A stretch of 64,000 nucleotides of DNA, taken from contig CAZKEM010000042.1 of NCBI GenBank assembly GCA_964551835.1, positions 62,001 to 126,000 of the forward strand, in the 5' to 3' direction. The position numbers were made by a program, and so were the translations under genes. Under the pieces are notes generated by a model. That model saw nothing but the letters and a program-made list of their open reading frames with translations. It had not been told where the DNA came from and ran no database searches. This document shows positions 1 through 8,227 of the stretch, piece after piece. The DNA comes from JAHDCC01 sp964551835 (lineage in GTDB: Bacteria; Actinomycetota; Acidimicrobiia; Acidimicrobiales; SZUA-35). Positions within the stretch are counted from its first letter, which is position 1. Every line of letters starts with the position of its first letter.

Positions 1-1
1 C

Positions 2-442
2 GGGCCGACTGAAATCGCGGTAGGGGGCGCTGAGTTGGCCAGCATCGACGCCTTTGAACGAATGCGAATCGCTGCCAAGCGCCCGGCCATGGGGATTGAA
101 CTGACCGATAAAACGATCCCGGCAGCTGCTGGCATCGTCGACCGTTCGGTTGACTTCGCCAAAGGGTGTTACGTCGGCCAAGAACTGGTTGCCCGAGTTG
201 ACTCGAGGGGAAATAATACTCCGACCAGACTATACCGGATTGACTTTGCCAACTCTGGTGTCGCCGCCGGCGACGTTGTTTTCTCAGAAACCGGCGAGGC
301 AGGAAAAGTCACAAGTGCGATCGAGGGCGCTGACGGGTCAGCGGTAGTTGCCTTGGCTTACCTTAAACGAGGTGCAGACCTGTCAAAGGTCTGGGTCAAC
401 CAGGGTACGGAAGAAAATGTTGGCGAAGTCGTCGAAGACTAA
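2..442 (+). CDS. ygfZ: YgfZ/GcvT-like folate-binding protein, 3' part
   Basis: The reading frame is open from base 2, so only the last 146 residues are present and the true start lies upstream. The signature KGCYVGQE, typical of the YgfZ branch of the GcvT-like tetrahydrofolate-binding family, sits in the middle of the fragment, followed by a C-terminal beta-barrel-like segment. YgfZ proteins help maintain iron-sulfur enzymes and tRNA modification, probably through folate; the role here is inferred from the family. The absence of glycine-cleavage neighbours supports YgfZ over GcvT. It reads in the same direction as the trp genes, 38 bases before trpC. Confidence 0.85.
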   Translation, partial: GPTEIAVGGAELASIDAFERMRIAAKRPAMGIELTDKTIPAAAGIVDRSVDFAKGCYVGQELVARVDSRGNNTPTRLYRIDFANSGVAAGDVVFSETGEAGKVTSAIEGADGSAVVALAYLKRGADLSKVWVNQGTEENVGEVVED

Positions 443-480
443 GCGTCGGGTCTGGTCAAATAGCGTCTAGATTCAAATAG

Positions 481-1275
481 GTGGGAACGTATCTCGACAA
501 AATTCTAGTCAGACACCGCGAACGAGCAGCGGGCGACACCCGGTCTGTCGATGTCTGGGTCGAAAAGGTAGTCGCCGCTGATGACGTCAACGGCCCACCA
601 CGCGGCTTTGTCGAGTCGATTCGTAATGCAGCTGGCCTCGCCGTGATCGCTGAGATCAAACGACGATCTCCATCAAAGGGTGATCTTAAAGCCAACCTTG
701 ACCCGGCAGAGGTCGCAACAGCCTACGTCGAAGGCGATGCCACCTGTCTTTCGGTGCTAACTGACGAGGACTTCTTCGGTGGTTCCAAAGCCGATCTGCA
801 ATCGGCGCGGAAAGCAGTACCGGTGCCCGTGCTCCGCAAAGACTTCACAGTAAGCCCGCTCGACGTCGTCGACGCTCGCCTGATGGGAGCCGATGCGATC
901 TTGCTGATTGTGGCTGCCTTGGACCAAATGCAGCTAAGGGATTTCTTTGACCTAGCCACCGAGCTAGGACTCGATTGCCTGTTCGAAACCCACGATGAAG
1001 CCGAAGTCGAACGAGCGATGGATATTGGCCCAACCATGGTTGGTGTTAACCAGAGAGACCTAACTACGTTCGAGGTCGATACAAGCCGTGCCCTGCGTGT
1101 CTGCGCTTCACTTGACCCATCGTTGGTCAAGGTCGCTGAATCTGGGATTAAGACTCCAGACGATGCGGGCGAACTCGCTGCGGGCGGATACGACGCTGTT
1201 TTGGTTGGAGAGTCGATCGTTACCAGCGGAGATCCAACGAAGGCGGTAGCCGGCCTCCGTGAGGTCGGTACGTGA
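481..1275 (+). CDS. trpC: Indole-3-glycerol phosphate synthase TrpC
   Basis: A 264-residue TIM-barrel enzyme that closes carboxyphenylaminodeoxyribulose 5-phosphate to indole-3-glycerol phosphate, the fourth step of tryptophan synthesis. Visible family landmarks are AEIKRRSPSKG (Glu58 and Lys60 match the catalytic pair), VLRKDF, GVNQRDL with its substrate-binding Asn, and AESGI near the end. The length is normal for a monofunctional TrpC. The GTG start directly follows an AT-rich stretch with no strong ribosome site, so the exact start is less sure than the identity. It begins a trpC-trpF-trpB-trpA series; trpE, trpG and trpD are not in the window downstream. Confidence 0.95.
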   Translation: MGTYLDKILVRHRERAAGDTRSVDVWVEKVVAADDVNGPPRGFVESIRNAAGLAVIAEIKRRSPSKGDLKANLDPAEVATAYVEGDATCLSVLTDEDFFGGSKADLQSARKAVPVPVLRKDFTVSPLDVVDARLMGADAILLIVAALDQMQLRDFFDLATELGLDCLFETHDEAEVERAMDIGPTMVGVNQRDLTTFEVDTSRALRVCASLDPSLVKVAESGIKTPDDAGELAAGGYDAVLVGESIVTSGDPTKAVAGLREVGT

Positions 1276-1371
1276 TGCCTCCTGCCCTGAAGTTAATCCT
1301 GTTACTAGGTTCGTCGTAACTGGCACAATAATTACACAGCTTGGAACGCTTAGGACCGCTACCGTGGAAAG
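1276..1371 (+). other. trpC-trpF intergenic gap
   Basis: A 96-base gap inside an otherwise tight trp cluster. It contains an inverted repeat GTTAC/GTAAC near 1310-1320 and an AT-rich patch around 1325-1336 that could hold a promoter, but no convincing -35/-10 pair and no Trp-rich leader peptide can be read. It may only be a spacer. Confidence 0.3.
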
Positions 1372-2031
1372 GTGTTCATAAAGATTTGCGGAATCACGAA
1401 TGGTGACGATGCTCTGCTAGCTGCCGGCCTCGGGGCCGACGCTATCGGCCTCGTTTTCGCCACCTCGACCCGCAAAGTCTCTCCGACAGCGGCCCGTGAC
1501 ATCGTACGGCTGCTGCCTCCAGAAATTCTCTCGATCGGCGTGTTTAGAAACGAACGAAAAGAGCGAGTAGTCGAAGTTGCCAACAAGGTCGGTCTGCGAG
1601 CGGTTCAACTTCACGGCAACGAAACTCCCGAAGACACCAAGTGGATCGCTGCGAAAGTGCCCTCGGTTATTCGGGCTCTCCCCGCGACCGACCCGGCGGT
1701 AAAGAAGTTCGAACGTTACGCACCCGCTCGTCTTATGGTTGATTCTTCAACCCCGGGAAGCGGTCAGGTGTTCGACTGGGATGCACTAGAACGAATGCGG
1801 TTAAGCGAGCCATTTATTTTGGCAGGAGGTCTCGATCACATCAATGTCGTGGCCGCTATCCGCCAACTTGCCCCGTGGGGAGTCGATGTATCAAGTGGTG
1901 TCGAAGAGTCTCCTGGTAAAAAGGATGCTGTGAAGATACGTAAGTTCATTACCGAAGCTCGCGCCGCGGGCAATCAACTCGGAACTGAACGAGGCAGAAA
2001 ACCTAAACCTTACAACTGGGAAGAAGACTAA
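1372..2031 (+). CDS. trpF: Phosphoribosylanthranilate isomerase TrpF
   Basis: A 219-residue TIM-barrel isomerase converting N-(5-phosphoribosyl)anthranilate to its ribulose form in tryptophan synthesis. The N-terminus FIKICGIT carries the family Cys of the KICG motif; LMVDSSTPGSGQVFDW includes the catalytic Asp and the phosphate-binding region; FILAGGL and VDVSSGVEESPGKKD are the usual C-terminal phosphate-binding turns. The last 20 or so residues (GTERGRKPKPYNWEED) extend past the barrel. The GTG start is chosen because it places FIKICG at the N-terminus. Only three bases separate it from trpB. Confidence 0.95.
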   Translation: MFIKICGITNGDDALLAAGLGADAIGLVFATSTRKVSPTAARDIVRLLPPEILSIGVFRNERKERVVEVANKVGLRAVQLHGNETPEDTKWIAAKVPSVIRALPATDPAVKKFERYAPARLMVDSSTPGSGQVFDWDALERMRLSEPFILAGGLDHINVVAAIRQLAPWGVDVSSGVEESPGKKDAVKIRKFITEARAAGNQLGTERGRKPKPYNWEED

Positions 2032-2034
2032 GAT

Positions 2035-3255
2035 ATGACGGCATCTATTCCTCCAACCGATCTTATGGGTGATCCAGACAACAACGGTCGCTTCGGGAAG
2101 TTCGGTGGTCGTTATGTTCCGGAAACGCTCGTTCCGGCATGTGCGGAGTTAGAAGTCGGTTTTAGGCAGGCATGGGCTGACCCTGCCTTTCGTTTAGAAT
2201 TCGAAGATCTTCTCAACGACTACGCTGGCCGTCCGTCCGGGCTGACCGAGTGCCTCAACCTCTCCAACGAGTTGGGCTTCCGAGTGTTGTTGAAACGCGA
2301 GGATTTAAACCACACCGGCAGCCACAAGATCAACAACGTCCTCGGCCAGACCTTGCTGGCCAAACGAATGGGCAAATCTCGAATTGTCGCCGAGACAGGC
2401 GCAGGCCAACATGGCGTGGCGTCGGCGACGGCGGCTGCGTACTTCGACATGGAGTGTGTGGTCTACATGGGCGAGGTCGATATGGAACGCCAGAAGCTCA
2501 ATGTCTTCCGGATGGAGCTTCTCGGCGCGGAGGTCCGCCCAGCCCTATCTGGTAGCCGCACATTAAAAGACGCCGTGAATGAAGCGATGAGAAACTGGGT
2601 AGCGACCGTTGAGTCCACCCACTATTGTTTGGGTTCTGTCATGGGGCCTCACCCATACCCTTGGATGGTTCGACAATTTCACTCTGTGATCGGAGACGAG
2701 GCGTCGAAACAGTGCCAGGAACTACTGGGCGGCGCCCCCGACTACGTGGTTGCATGCGTCGGCGGCGGATCAAACGCTATCGGAATTTTTTCTGGATTTG
2801 TTGACACCGACGCCCAACTGATCGGCGTGGAGCCTGAAGGCGGAGCAGCGGTCGGCTCAGCTGTACCTGGCGTTGTCCATGGGTCAGAGTCCTACCTCAT
2901 GCAGGACGAACACGGCCAGGTGCTGGAGGCACACTCTGTTTCTGCCGGCCTCGACTATCCTGGTGTCGGACCCGAACACGCCCATCTAGCCGATATTGGA
3001 CGGGCCCGATACGAGTCGGTCAATGACACCGAGGTGCTTGGAGCATTCGAGTTACTGTCAAGAAGCGAGGGCATCATCCCTGCCCTGGAACCGGCCCATG
3101 GTTTGGCGTGGATGGTTAAGTCGAAAAAAGAGCTGGCGGGCAAAACCGTTCTGCTAAACCTCAGCGGTCGAGGCGACAAAGATGTCGCTCAGGTTCAGGC
3201 AATCAAGGCTGGAGATCCGGTAGCGTTGTCAACCATGCGGACAGGAAGCAAATGA
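2035..3255 (+). CDS. trpB: Tryptophan synthase beta subunit TrpB
   Basis: A 406-residue PLP enzyme that joins indole to serine. The PLP lysine is Lys98 in NHTGSHKINN, followed by the catalytic Glu motif AETGAGQHG and the phosphate-binding GGGSNA loop, all as in classical TrpB1. The ATG start is three bases after the trpF stop. The 3' end overlaps trpA by four bases (ATGA), consistent with equal synthesis of the two subunits by translational coupling. Confidence 0.97.
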   Translation: MTASIPPTDLMGDPDNNGRFGKFGGRYVPETLVPACAELEVGFRQAWADPAFRLEFEDLLNDYAGRPSGLTECLNLSNELGFRVLLKREDLNHTGSHKINNVLGQTLLAKRMGKSRIVAETGAGQHGVASATAAAYFDMECVVYMGEVDMERQKLNVFRMELLGAEVRPALSGSRTLKDAVNEAMRNWVATVESTHYCLGSVMGPHPYPWMVRQFHSVIGDEASKQCQELLGGAPDYVVACVGGGSNAIGIFSGFVDTDAQLIGVEPEGGAAVGSAVPGVVHGSESYLMQDEHGQVLEAHSVSAGLDYPGVGPEHAHLADIGRARYESVNDTEVLGAFELLSRSEGIIPALEPAHGLAWMVKSKKELAGKTVLLNLSGRGDKDVAQVQAIKAGDPVALSTMRTGSK

Positions 3256-4049
3256 CCGAAGCAGTTCAACCGGGTGAACTAGAGCAGCATCTACGTAGTC
3301 GACGCGAGGTCGGCGCCAAATTGCTGATTCCGTACGTTACCGGCGGCTATCCAGTCGAAGATTGGCCGAGGTTAGTTGAGGGATGCGCGGCCGCCGGCGC
3401 AGATGCAATCGAGATCGGTATTCCATTTAGCGACCCAGTAATGGATGGTACGACGATTCAAGAGTCGTCATCGCTGGCTCTTGCGGCCGGAGCCGAACCG
3501 TTAGACATCATTAGCCAGGTTTCAAAGGTCGACGTTAACGTCCCACTCATCGCTATGACGTACTACAACATTTGTTATCACATGGGACACCGTCGGTTCG
3601 CCTCTCAGCTCAAAAGTGCAGGATTCAGTGCCGCCATTCTGCCCGATCTCCCTTTGGAAGAATCGGGGCATTGGACGAGGGCGGCTGACTCCGAAGGTAT
3701 TGAAACTATTCTGCTGGCGGCTCCAACCGCCCCAGACGAGAGGTTAGTCAGAATTGTTGATCGGTCACGCGGCTTTGTTTATGGCGTTGGACTGGTCGGA
3801 ATTACTGGAGAGCGGACTGAATTGGCGACCAGCTCGCTCGAGATGGCCCGTCGTCTGAAGACGATCACTGACAAGCCGGTTGTCATTGGGGTTGGTATCT
3901 CTAATCCGGAGCAGGCCGCCGAAGTGGCTGAAGTCGCCGATGGGGTAGTTGTCGGCTCCGCTGTTATCAGACGGGTACTGGACAGCGGTGGCGTTGATGA
4001 CGCTATCGAATTCGTCGCCCAGTTACGGGCCGGTCTCGACTCGGTCTGA
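3252..4049 (+). CDS. trpA: Tryptophan synthase alpha subunit TrpA
   Basis: A 265-residue TIM barrel that cleaves indole-3-glycerol phosphate and channels indole to TrpB. The two catalytic acids are visible: Glu54 in IEIGIPFSDP and Asp65 in MDGTTIQ. GVGLVGITGERTEL is the flexible loop region and GVGISNPEQA the phosphate site. It starts inside the trpB stop codon (ATGA). The stop is only two bases from the convergent DUF3179 gene, and I see no terminator hairpin between them. Confidence 0.97.
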   Translation: MTEAVQPGELEQHLRSRREVGAKLLIPYVTGGYPVEDWPRLVEGCAAAGADAIEIGIPFSDPVMDGTTIQESSSLALAAGAEPLDIISQVSKVDVNVPLIAMTYYNICYHMGHRRFASQLKSAGFSAAILPDLPLEESGHWTRAADSEGIETILLAAPTAPDERLVRIVDRSRGFVYGVGLVGITGERTELATSSLEMARRLKTITDKPVVIGVGISNPEQAAEVAEVADGVVVGSAVIRRVLDSGGVDDAIEFVAQLRAGLDSV

Positions 4050-4051
4050 AC

Positions 4052-5410
4052 TTACCCTTCATAGAGTTCACCTTCGGGGAAGAACGCCGCCCAGGCGAAC
4101 CAAAACTCGTTGGTATGGATAACGCTTTCGAGGCGGGTTCCCTCCATCGGCCCGTCGATAGCGAGACCTAGCTCATCCCATGTTGAACCGGCATCGTCGC
4201 TAAAGGTGGCATCGTCGTTGGCCGTGAACGTTAGTGTTTTACCCTCCACGACCGGATTGAAGGCAACGGCTGACCCGATCGCGTCACTATCGGCGATGAC
4301 GTTATTATCGAGAGCATCAGCGGTGCTACCGCTTCGCCAAATAACCACTGGAGTCCCGTCGATTTCGTCGTTGAGGACAGTCCCAATCGGTATTTCAGAG
4401 AACGGGTAGGCACGGTGAGTGTCGTTAACGGTTACCGCAACCACGCGTTCAAGGGGTGGAATTCGTTCGTCGATCTCACCGTCGAAGAAAAACGGCCGCT
4501 CACTAGTGCTGTAGTCGCGGTATGGGTTAGCGCCGTAGTTAATTGAGAACCCGGTGTCTCTGGAAAGAACCCTTCCGTCGGGGAAGCTCGTTGAGAACTG
4601 TTCGAACGACACTATTGAGGAGCTGACTATTTCCAGCTGCGTTCCTGCTGCGTCCCCGGCGATAGCTTCGGCGGTGATTTGTTGCCAGAGGGATTCGGTG
4701 GTGTCGTCCCACATCACCATGTCACTATTTCGGAGCAAGCCTGAGACGCCAAACCTTCTAACTTCGCCATCGACCCGACGGTCGAATGCGACTGCGGTAT
4801 TGCAGAGCGGGCAGAACGTGATCGCCACCGGGATGTCGTTTATCCGGTCATTGACAATTTCGTGCCGGGTGAGAATCGAGAGCGGGTAGAACCTAACCTC
4901 ATCACCGAGTTGAACAAGAGCACCTGGCTCGTTGCCGGTCAACCACTCACAACCCTGGTCCACGGTTTCGAACACTGGCGCATCGATGGGCGGGATGCCA
5001 TCTCGGGGAGGACCGCCGCCGATTATTGTGCCGAGGTCGACGGTGGACATATCCCAGTTCGTGTTCCAATCACTGACCGTGCCCTGTATTTGTGGTCGTA
5101 ACAGGTCCCTTCCATTTTCTGTGAGCGTCACTTCAGCGTCTTGGTTGCCGGTAGCCACGCCGCCGCTGAGATCCCACGGTGCATCGGTGTCTAGGGGGTC
5201 AAAGGCGACGGTATCGTCGGTTTCTTCACAGAGACCAGCGAACGTCTGGCTATCGCCTGAATTCGAACCTGCATTCGCGGCCGAATTGCTTGTCGAGGAT
5301 GCGCAGCTCGCCATTACCATCGCCAAGACGGCAACAGTCGGCAGAAATCTGGCAGACAATGAATTACTTCGTCGAATTCGTCCAAGGTTGCTCACAGCTA
5401 GGCAACCCAC
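4052..5410 (-). CDS. DUF3179-family lipoprotein
   Basis: A 452-residue exported lipoprotein. The N-terminus has a basic segment, a hydrophobic stretch and a lipobox-like VMASC followed by a Ser/Asn-rich linker. The hallmark is AITFCPLCNTAVAFDR near residue 200, with a CxxC pair in the pattern of DUF3179 proteins; the region around GVSGLLRNSDMVMWDD and DTGFSINYGANPYRDY also fits that family. The biochemical function of DUF3179 is unknown; the surface-exposed CxxC suggests metal or redox chemistry (inference). It is separated from leuA by 48 bases on the same strand and may be co-transcribed with it, although nothing links the functions. Confidence 0.8.
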   Translation of the reverse strand: MGCLAVSNLGRIRRSNSLSARFLPTVAVLAMVMASCASSTSNSAANAGSNSGDSQTFAGLCEETDDTVAFDPLDTDAPWDLSGGVATGNQDAEVTLTENGRDLLRPQIQGTVSDWNTNWDMSTVDLGTIIGGGPPRDGIPPIDAPVFETVDQGCEWLTGNEPGALVQLGDEVRFYPLSILTRHEIVNDRINDIPVAITFCPLCNTAVAFDRRVDGEVRRFGVSGLLRNSDMVMWDDTTESLWQQITAEAIAGDAAGTQLEIVSSSIVSFEQFSTSFPDGRVLSRDTGFSINYGANPYRDYSTSERPFFFDGEIDERIPPLERVVAVTVNDTHRAYPFSEIPIGTVLNDEIDGTPVVIWRSGSTADALDNNVIADSDAIGSAVAFNPVVEGKTLTFTANDDATFSDDAGSTWDELGLAIDGPMEGTRLESVIHTNEFWFAWAAFFPEGELYEG

Positions 5411-5458
5411 GGGCGAGGTCAGGTTATTCCATTCAGTTATTTCGAGCGGCTTAGCTAG

Positions 5459-7132
5459 TTAGGAAGCTCGGTTTATTCCTGAGACGATCGCTCTGAGCGA
5501 TGCCGTCGTAATATCGCTATGCATTCCGACGCCCCACAGTTCTGTACCATCGAGTTCAATCTCGACGTATGAGATCGCTGACGCGTTGGCTCCGGAGCCG
5601 ATTGCGTGCTCATGGTAGTCAAGGATTCTGACCGACAGACCGACCCCGCTGAACAGTGCTGCCTTGAACGCTTCGATACTGCCACCACCATCGCCTTTGA
5701 TCGTCGTGGTCTCTCCGTCGATTTCAATGTCAGCCTTTATCAGGGTCCGGTCCTTACCTGCTGCGTTCTGTTCGGTACTGAACGAGGCGAGCCAGTAGGG
5801 CTTCGAAGCGTCGAGGTATTCGCTGTTGAAATGTTCCCAAAGTTCGGTGCCCGAGATCTCTTTCCCGGTGGTGTCAGTTACTTGTTGAACGGCCCGAGTA
5901 AACTCGATCTGTAACCGTCTGGGAAGATCGAGCTCATGTTCAGACTGCAACAGGTACGCGACGCCACCTTTGCCAGACTGAGAGTTAACCCGAATAACAT
6001 CTTCGTACGTCCGACCGACGTCTTTGGGGTCGATCGGAAGGTAGGGAACTTCCCACAAGGTCTGGCCGGTATCGGTCATCGCCTCGAAACCTTTTTTAAT
6101 CGCATCCTGATGGGATCCAGAAAACGCAGTGTAAACCAAGTCGCCAGCGTAAGGGTGACGGGGATGCACGGGTAGCTGGTTGCAGTATTCTGCCACCCGT
6201 CGAAGGTCATTGATATTGCTCATGTCGAGCTGAGGGTCGACCCCCTGGCTGAACAGGTTCAGGGCCAGTGTTACTACGTCGACGTTTCCGGTGCGTTCTC
6301 CGTTGCCGAATAGTGTCCCTTCGACCCGGTCGGCTCCGGCCATCACCCCAAACTCTGCAGCAGCGACTGCGGTACCACGGTCGTTGTGGGGATGGAGCGA
6401 CAAGATAACGGCGTCGCGATTACTGATGGTCTGGTCGAACCATTCGATCATATCGCCGTAGATATTTGCTGTGCTCATCTCCACTGTGGCTGGCAGATTC
6501 AAGATGACTGGTCGTTCACGGGTGGCGCCAAGCTGCTCCTTAACAGCTTCACAAATCTCAACTGCGAAACCAAGTTCCGTTCCAGTAAAACTCTCCGGCG
6601 AATATTGGTATCGAATCTCGGTGTCGCCCATCGAGGCTTCGTTCATAACACAACGCTTTGCGCCATTCACCGCAATATCGATTATTCCTTGTTCATCCAA
6701 ACCAAAGACGACTCGTCGTTGAACGGTTGAAGTCGAGTTGTACAGATGGATAATGGCTTTGTCGGCGCCCTTAACGGATTCGTAGGTCCGGTCTATTAGG
6801 GCGTCTCTCGCCTGGGTCAGAACTTGTATTGTTACATCATCGGGTATTCGGTCTTGTTCGATCAGTTGGCGAACGAAGTCGAAGTCGGTCTGTGATGCTG
6901 CCGGAAACCCTACTTCGATTTCTTTGAATCCAACTTCGACGAGCTTGTCGAACATCTTTTGTTTTCGTTCGGCATCCATTGGTTCGATGAGTGCTTGGTT
7001 GCCGTCCCTGAGGTCGACGCTGCACCATATCGGTGCATCAGCGATCGCTGTAGAGGGCCACTGCCGGCCGGGCAGGTCGATCGCGGGGAACGGTTGGTAT
7101 TTCTGGGTCGGCATCTTACTGATATTGCTCAT
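5459..7132 (-). CDS. leuA: 2-isopropylmalate synthase LeuA
   Basis: A 557-residue enzyme condensing acetyl-CoA with 2-oxoisovalerate, the committed step of leucine synthesis. APIWCSVDLRDGNQALIEPM is the actinobacterial-type LeuA N-terminal signature with the catalytic Arg-Asp, LSLHPHNDRG carries the metal-binding His-x-His, and the last 120 residues match the LeuA dimer domain that binds leucine for feedback inhibition. The length is normal for the long form. A second ATG seven codons in (7114) is possible. The upstream 170 bases carry a leader peptide and paired elements described separately, so expression is probably leucine-sensitive. Confidence 0.95.
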   Translation of the reverse strand: MSNISKMPTQKYQPFPAIDLPGRQWPSTAIADAPIWCSVDLRDGNQALIEPMDAERKQKMFDKLVEVGFKEIEVGFPAASQTDFDFVRQLIEQDRIPDDVTIQVLTQARDALIDRTYESVKGADKAIIHLYNSTSTVQRRVVFGLDEQGIIDIAVNGAKRCVMNEASMGDTEIRYQYSPESFTGTELGFAVEICEAVKEQLGATRERPVILNLPATVEMSTANIYGDMIEWFDQTISNRDAVILSLHPHNDRGTAVAAAEFGVMAGADRVEGTLFGNGERTGNVDVVTLALNLFSQGVDPQLDMSNINDLRRVAEYCNQLPVHPRHPYAGDLVYTAFSGSHQDAIKKGFEAMTDTGQTLWEVPYLPIDPKDVGRTYEDVIRVNSQSGKGGVAYLLQSEHELDLPRRLQIEFTRAVQQVTDTTGKEISGTELWEHFNSEYLDASKPYWLASFSTEQNAAGKDRTLIKADIEIDGETTTIKGDGGGSIEAFKAALFSGVGLSVRILDYHEHAIGSGANASAISYVEIELDGTELWGVGMHSDITTASLRAIVSGINRAS

Positions 7133-7186
7133 ATTGGCGTCCTAAAGGAGGTTGGGTAGGTGAGTGGACGGTGTTACCGCGCCAAT
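7133..7186 (-). promoter_or_regulatory. Possible RBS-sequestering helix before leuA
   Basis: CGCCAAT occupies the seven bases immediately before the leuA ATG (7139-7133), and its exact complement ATTGGCG lies 40 bases upstream (7186-7180). Pairing would bury the start region. The stretch between also contains CCTCCTTT, which is complementary to a Shine-Dalgarno sequence rather than being one. Seen in sequence; any regulatory effect is inferred. Confidence 0.45.
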
Positions 7187-7231
7187 CGTCAAGAATGAAG
7201 GCTTGAACGGATCAGCGTTCGACTGAAGGAA

Positions 7232-7260
7232 CCCGACTCGCTTAGGACTAAGCGGCCGGG
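7232..7260 (-). promoter_or_regulatory. Hairpin over the leader-peptide stop codon (attenuator candidate)
   Basis: CGCTTA-GTCC-TAAGCG forms a perfect 6-bp stem with a 4-base loop, extended by outer CCCG/CGGG pairing. The TAG stop of the leader peptide falls at the stem and loop border, so a ribosome that finishes the peptide would block the hairpin while one stalled at the Leu codons would not. A smaller GAACG/CGTTC hairpin follows at 7220-7205. There is only a short pyrimidine stretch and no long U tract, so whether it acts as a terminator is uncertain. Confidence 0.5.
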
Positions 7261-7292
7261 TATGGAAGTCGAAGTTCGAGCAAGGTACTCAC
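7248..7292 (-). CDS. leuL: Leucine leader peptide (leuA attenuator)
   Basis: A 14-codon gene starting with GTG and ending TAG, reading MSTLLELRLPYPAA. Four of the 14 codons are Leu, clustered TTG CTC then CTT and CTT. It begins seven bases after a TATAGT -10 box, so the mRNA probably starts at or next to the GTG (leaderless). Leu-rich leader peptides before leuA with ribosome-mediated attenuation are known in Actinobacteria; assignment here rests on composition, position and the overlapping hairpin. The same frame is open further upstream, but the promoter argues for the short form. Confidence 0.7.
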   Translation of the reverse strand: MSTLLELRLPYPAA

Positions 7293-7299
7293 GTGCACG

Positions 7300-7308
7300 A
7301 CTATAGCA
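7300..7308 (-). promoter_or_regulatory. Extended -10 promoter for the leuA leader
   Basis: The minus strand reads TGC-TATAGT, an extended -10 (TGN plus near-consensus hexamer). The leader-peptide GTG lies seven bases downstream, the usual distance to a transcription start. No good -35 sits at 16-18 bases; a TTGACA further upstream is 29 bases away and is not used in this call. Confidence 0.55.
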
Positions 7309-7366
7309 CGATCTGGCTCGGTTGTGATCCAATTTGTCAACGGGGTAGGCCGGGAACGAGTTGCGT

Positions 7367-7630
7367 CTACTGAAGGTCGCTCTGAGCCAACCGACGTCCG
7401 AAGTCGTTCAACGCATCGACTACTTGTGGATCGACAGTGATGGCGGGCGAGCGGAGGGTGTCTTTGATCTGCCGATAGAGGTTTAGTTCGTCCCGGCAAT
7501 GCGGACAGTCGGTCAAGTGGGCGGCGACCTTACGCGCGATCTTTGCGTTAGTTTCGCCATCGAGGTAGCTCTGTAACTGTTTGAGCGTATCGCTACAGGA
7601 ATAATCTCGAGAGAATATTCGGTTCAACAT
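7367..7630 (-). CDS. Zinc-binding anti-sigma factor, RsrA/RshA-like
   Basis: An 87-residue protein with the ZAS signature HLTDCPHC (His-x3-Cys-x2-Cys) near residue 45 and an upstream Cys in SCSDTL matching the position of the additional redox Cys in RsrA. ZAS proteins bind their sigma factor when reduced and zinc-loaded and release it upon disulfide stress (family knowledge). The start codon overlaps the stop of the sigma gene by one base (TAATG), the standard arrangement for coupled sigma and anti-sigma pairs. It is clearly of the ZAS type; whether it senses thiol oxidation or another signal cannot be read from sequence. Confidence 0.85.
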   Translation of the reverse strand: MLNRIFSRDYSCSDTLKQLQSYLDGETNAKIARKVAAHLTDCPHCRDELNLYRQIKDTLRSPAITVDPQVVDALNDFGRRLAQSDLQ

Positions 7631-8193
7631 TAGTGGCCGTCTCCTTGCCCTACGTCCGCAACATTCAAGTCCTTGAGTTGTTCGCGAATATTTTTGCGAC
7701 CACGATGTAACCGGCTCATGATGGTTCCTACTGGAACTTGTATTACGTCTGCGGCTTCCTTGTAAGAAAGGCCGTTTAAGTCAACGAGTTCGATCACCTC
7801 GCGGTACTTAGCTGGCAGAGTGCTAAAGGTGTCTTCCACGACAGCGCTTAACATTGGGTCAACCACGAGCGTTTCCGGGTCGTCTAGATCAGCGAAGTCC
7901 GTCGATCGTTCGAATGCCAGTTCTGGGTTGTCAATCAGTTCGGGAGTCTTTTTCCGCACCCGGTTTATGTTGGCGTTACGCATGATCGTCAGTAGCCAAG
8001 CCTTGGGGTAACGTCCATCAAATCGGTCGATGGCACGATAGGCGCGCAGTATGGTGTCTTGAACCAAATCTTGAGCATCGGAATCCGAACGCGTAAGTGC
8101 CCACGCCCGACGGTACAAGATTTCCATGTGTGGCATGACATGGGTCTCAAACGCTTCCTCGGTGTCGGATCTACTGGGCATTAACATCACCAT
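7630..8193 (-). CDS. ECF RNA polymerase sigma factor, SigR/SigH-like
   Basis: A 187-residue group IV sigma factor. Region 2 is ALTRSDSDAQDLVQDTILRAYRAIDRFD followed by PKAWLLTIMRNANINRVRK; region 4 is LPAKYREVIELVDLNGLSYKEAADVIQVPVGTIMSRLHRGRKNIRE with its helix-turn-helix. The partner anti-sigma gene and the upstream GGAAT-N18-GTT promoter both place it with the SigR/SigH oxidative-stress group. ATG codons at 8193, 8187 and 8181 are possible starts; 8193 lies directly downstream of the predicted transcription start, implying a near-leaderless message. Confidence 0.9.
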   Translation of the reverse strand: MVMLMPSRSDTEEAFETHVMPHMEILYRRAWALTRSDSDAQDLVQDTILRAYRAIDRFDGRYPKAWLLTIMRNANINRVRKKTPELIDNPELAFERSTDFADLDDPETLVVDPMLSAVVEDTFSTLPAKYREVIELVDLNGLSYKEAADVIQVPVGTIMSRLHRGRKNIREQLKDLNVADVGQGDGH

Positions 8194-8201
8194 AGACTGG
8201 G

Positions 8202-8227
8202 AACCGTCAGGAACGCTGTCAAATTCC
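8202..8227 (-). promoter_or_regulatory. SigR/SigH-type autoregulatory promoter
   Basis: Reading the minus strand, GGAAT (8227-8223) is followed after exactly 18 bases by GTT (8204-8202), the consensus recognised by actinobacterial SigR/SigH. It lies about nine bases before the sigma gene ATG, so the sigma factor probably drives its own transcription. Confidence 0.75.

Noticed and set aside
7335..7340. TTGACA as the -35 of the leuA leader promoter
   Set aside because: It lies 29 bases before the TATAGT box, too far for a normal promoter; the extended -10 is used instead.
7248..7499. An 83-residue minus-strand frame that includes the leuA leader peptide
   Set aside because: It overlaps the anti-sigma gene and starts before the promoter; only the last 14 codons, beginning at the GTG after the -10 box, make sense.
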